A stretch of 14,669 bases of DNA from assembly GCA_964349045.1 (NCBI GenBank), contig CAYGFI010000124.1:1-14669 (forward strand), given 5' to 3'. The notes under the pieces were generated by a model, which was not told the origin of the DNA, made no database searches, and was given only the letters and a program-made list of their open reading frames with translations. The position numbers and the translations under genes are program-made. This stretch comes from JACJXF01 sp964349045. GTDB taxonomy: Bacteria > Bacteroidota > Bacteroidia > Bacteroidales > GCA-2748055. This document shows positions 14,571 through 14,669 of the stretch, in pieces (within the stretch, counting starts at the first letter, position 1; each line of letters opens with the position of its first letter).

Positions 14571-14669
14571 GATCTCGTTTAAAGTTAACCCTTACAAGCT
14601 TGATACTTTTTTTTGAATATGGAAACTTGTTTATGCATATTTCCCGATAGTCATTAAATAATATACTTG

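Overview
The window looks like Bacteroidota DNA, most likely an anaerobic or facultative Bacteroidales/Marinilabiliales-type organism. Starts have A/T-rich leaders with no clear Shine-Dalgarno, spacers are very AT-rich, Sec-exported propeller proteins have an AQ-type cleavage site, and the IS200-like REP-associated transposase is of a Bacteroidota type. This placement is inference from style, not from a marker gene.

Layout, right to left, because ten of the eleven clear genes are on the minus strand. 13083-13945 is AT-rich and essentially non-coding; it should hold the promoter of the minus-strand block. 13082-10602 are two tandem paralogous secreted PQQ-like (BamB/quinoprotein-type) beta-propellers, followed by a nested inverted repeat that may terminate or process the transcript. 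10486-9059 is a third, membrane-anchored propeller followed by a degenerate 7-nt repeat. 8919-4075 is a tight five-gene set: anchored NHL propeller, 65-residue tetra-cysteine membrane protein, Tat-type periplasmic ferredoxin with four [4Fe-4S] motifs, NosR/NirI-type membrane polyferredoxin, and a three-TM protein with a periplasmic PQQ-like propeller. It too is followed by a 7-nt repeat array. 3958-23 is a soluble flavin/Fe-S pair: a HydC-HydB-like (NuoE-NuoF) fusion and a NuoG/GltD-like Fe-S flavoprotein that lacks the usual second (NAD(P)H) domain. A further gene may start at the left edge through an ATGA overlap.

Working model (inference): NADH is oxidised at the FMN site of the NuoE-NuoF fusion. 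Electrons pass through the Fe-S flavoprotein and a cytoplasm-facing polyferredoxin in the membrane to a Tat-exported ferredoxin, and then to unknown periplasmic partners that include several beta-propellers. No terminal reductase, no CXXCH cytochrome c motif, no hydrogenase and no PQQ-synthesis gene is present in the window, so donor and acceptor remain open.

The right end (13946-14570) is a self-contained plus-strand RAYT unit: an intact Y1/HUH transposase bracketed by two pairs of REP-like hairpins in mirror orientation with identical 53-nt spacing. The last 99 bases (14571-14669) hold only AT-rich sequence with a T run and nothing I can name.
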